Shown: positions 63,317-64,000 of the stretch, in pieces
How the letters are laid out: each line of letters begins with the position of its first letter
How positions within the stretch are numbered: position 1 is the stretch's first letter
Assembly: GCA_900316455.1 (NCBI GenBank)
Contig: ONCX01000007.1
Coordinates: 1-64,000 of the forward strand
Direction of reading: 5' to 3'
Length of the DNA: 64,000 nucleotides
From: an uncultured Eubacteriales bacterium
Lineage (GTDB): Bacteria; Bacillota; Clostridia; Oscillospirales; Acutalibacteraceae
Notes under the pieces: model-generated
The model's input: the letters and a program-made list of their open reading frames with translations, nothing else
Told to the model about the DNA's origin: nothing
The model's database searches: none
Program-made: the position numbers and the translations under genes

Positions 63317-63410
63317 TTAAATCACAGCGTCATATTAGATTATTTGCACTAAAAAATGGTAAATTATTTATGAATTTAAAAATTATTAACCAATCTGAGC
63401 CTTGTCCGCT

Positions 63411-63439
63411 TGACAAGTTCTTTATTATCGCTTACAATT
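63411..63439 (+). promoter_or_regulatory. Promoter of the topoisomerase gene
   Basis: TTGACA (63411-63416), 17-base spacer, TACAAT (63434-63439), 65 bases before the ATG. It is divergent from the Ter promoter; the 95 bases between are AT-rich with nothing else recognised. Confidence 0.78.
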
Positions 63440-63504
63440 TAATTTTGCAGGTTATTTTTTTATTTATTCACGTATTTAAATGATATAAAAACGGAGAAGA
63501 ATCT

Positions 63505-64000
63505 ATGGCTTCAAAAACAACAAACCAGTCAACCGAAAAAAAAGAATACGGCAACGACAATATTGTAGCCCTCAAAGGCGCCGACCGCGTAAGAAAGCGT
63601 CCTGCCGTTATATTCGGTTCGGATGGCATAGAGGGATGCTGTCATTCGGTGTTTGAGATCATGTCCAATTCAATCGACGAAGCGCGAGAGGGCTACGGCA
63701 GCAGGATAATCGTCACAAGATTTGCCGACGGCTCCGTGCAGGTGGAGGACTTCGGGCGCGGAATTCCCGTCGATTTCAACACAAAGGAACAGCGCTACAA
63801 CTGGGAGCTTGTATTCTGCGAAATGTACGCGGGCGGAAAGTACAACAACGACGGCGGTGAAATATACGAATATTCCCTCGGTCTCAACGGTCTTGGTCTC
63901 TGCGCCACGCAATACGCCTCGGAGTACATGGACGCTGAAATACGCCGCGACGGTACGCGCTTCACATTGCACTTTGAACACGGCGAAAATGTCGGGGGTC
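63505..64000 (+). CDS. Type IIA topoisomerase B subunit, divergent (partial, runs off the window)
   Basis: ATG at 63505 with GGAGAAG upstream; open to the end of the window (165 residues seen). The GHKL ATPase core is present: VRKRPAVIFGSDGIEGCCHSVFEIMSNSIDEAREGYGS (catalytic Glu and Mg-binding Asn of motif I), VEDFGRGIPVDF (motif II Asp/Gly), and a KYNN...SLGLNGLGLCATQYASE segment. In standard GyrB/ParE these read RPGMYIGST, DNGRGIPV and GGLHGVGASVVNALS. The changes (PAVIFGS, DFGRG, GLNGLG) show it is not the housekeeping GyrB but a second, divergent GyrB/ParE-type protein of the kind found in Clostridia beside gyrBA. An A subunit should follow just outside the window. Confidence 0.88.
   Translation, partial: MASKTTNQSTEKKEYGNDNIVALKGADRVRKRPAVIFGSDGIEGCCHSVFEIMSNSIDEAREGYGSRIIVTRFADGSVQVEDFGRGIPVDFNTKEQRYNWELVFCEMYAGGKYNNDGGEIYEYSLGLNGLGLCATQYASEYMDAEIRRDGTRFTLHFEHGENVGG

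Noticed and set aside
1..64000. CRISPR arrays, tRNA/rRNA genes, insertion sequences, prophage genes
   Set aside because: Looked for on both strands; no repeat-spacer pattern, cloverleaf, transposase or phage structural gene was recognised.

Overview
The window is a piece of a low-to-medium GC Firmicutes chromosome, most likely from an uncultured Clostridia (Oscillospirales/Ruminococcaceae-like) anaerobe. The basis is the strong AGGAGG ribosome-binding sites, TTGACA-17-TATAAT promoters, a T-box upstream of metG, a YlxR/YlxQ-type nusA-infB operon, the anaerobic (cobalt-early) B12 route, ECF vitamin transport and an ECF sigma factor with a Big2-domain anti-sigma partner. I see no tRNA, rRNA, CRISPR array, insertion sequence or prophage. 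The genus cannot be fixed from sequence alone.

Layout. 0-1.7 kb: end of an NAD-biosynthesis gene, nadC, and a frameshifted XRE/S24 regulator. 1.7-3.3 kb: ECF sigma/anti-sigma pair. 3.4-5.9 kb: three-gene ABC-2-type exporter. 5.9-25.9 kb (minus strand): one cobalamin-riboswitch-controlled, mostly translationally coupled operon of 22 genes. Its 5' end encodes a FecBCD-like uptake system, two related surface-type proteins and an exported CbiK chelatase. The rest is nearly complete anaerobic cobalamin synthesis (cbiC-D-F-G-H-J-ET-A, cobT-U-S, a second short CobU-like protein, cobC, cbiB, cobD, cbiP). cbiL and a corrinoid adenosyltransferase are not present. 26-27.3 kb: broken polysaccharide pyruvyl transferase gene. 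27.5-35.6 kb: rpoB-rpoC plus a small unknown gene, not next to rplJL. 35.6-37.9 kb: T-box-controlled metG. 38-40.8 kb: membrane metallophosphoesterase, an ECF S component next to coaX (pantothenate). 40.8-50.9 kb (minus): rimP-nusA-ylxR-ylxQ-infB-rbfA followed by nrnA-like, truB, ribF, a thioesterase and a HAD phosphatase.

51-63.3 kb (minus) holds the most unusual locus. A single strong promoter drives a P-type Ca2+-ATPase-like pump, two TerD proteins, a small radical-SAM enzyme, three coiled-coil or unknown proteins and a 1202-residue protein with three AAA+ modules. This is a Ter-type stress cluster of non-standard composition, with no TerC, TerB, ATP-grasp or phosphoribosyltransferase partner visible. 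The window ends in a divergently transcribed, sequence-divergent type IIA topoisomerase B subunit.

Four genes appear interrupted by frameshifts (1.27, 26.57, 54.86 and 58.50 kb). The last two lie in the Ter locus and are repaired by removing one G from an AAGGAT context. They are either indel errors in the assembly, real mutations, or less likely recoding sites. All functional assignments come from reading motifs by eye; no database search was possible.
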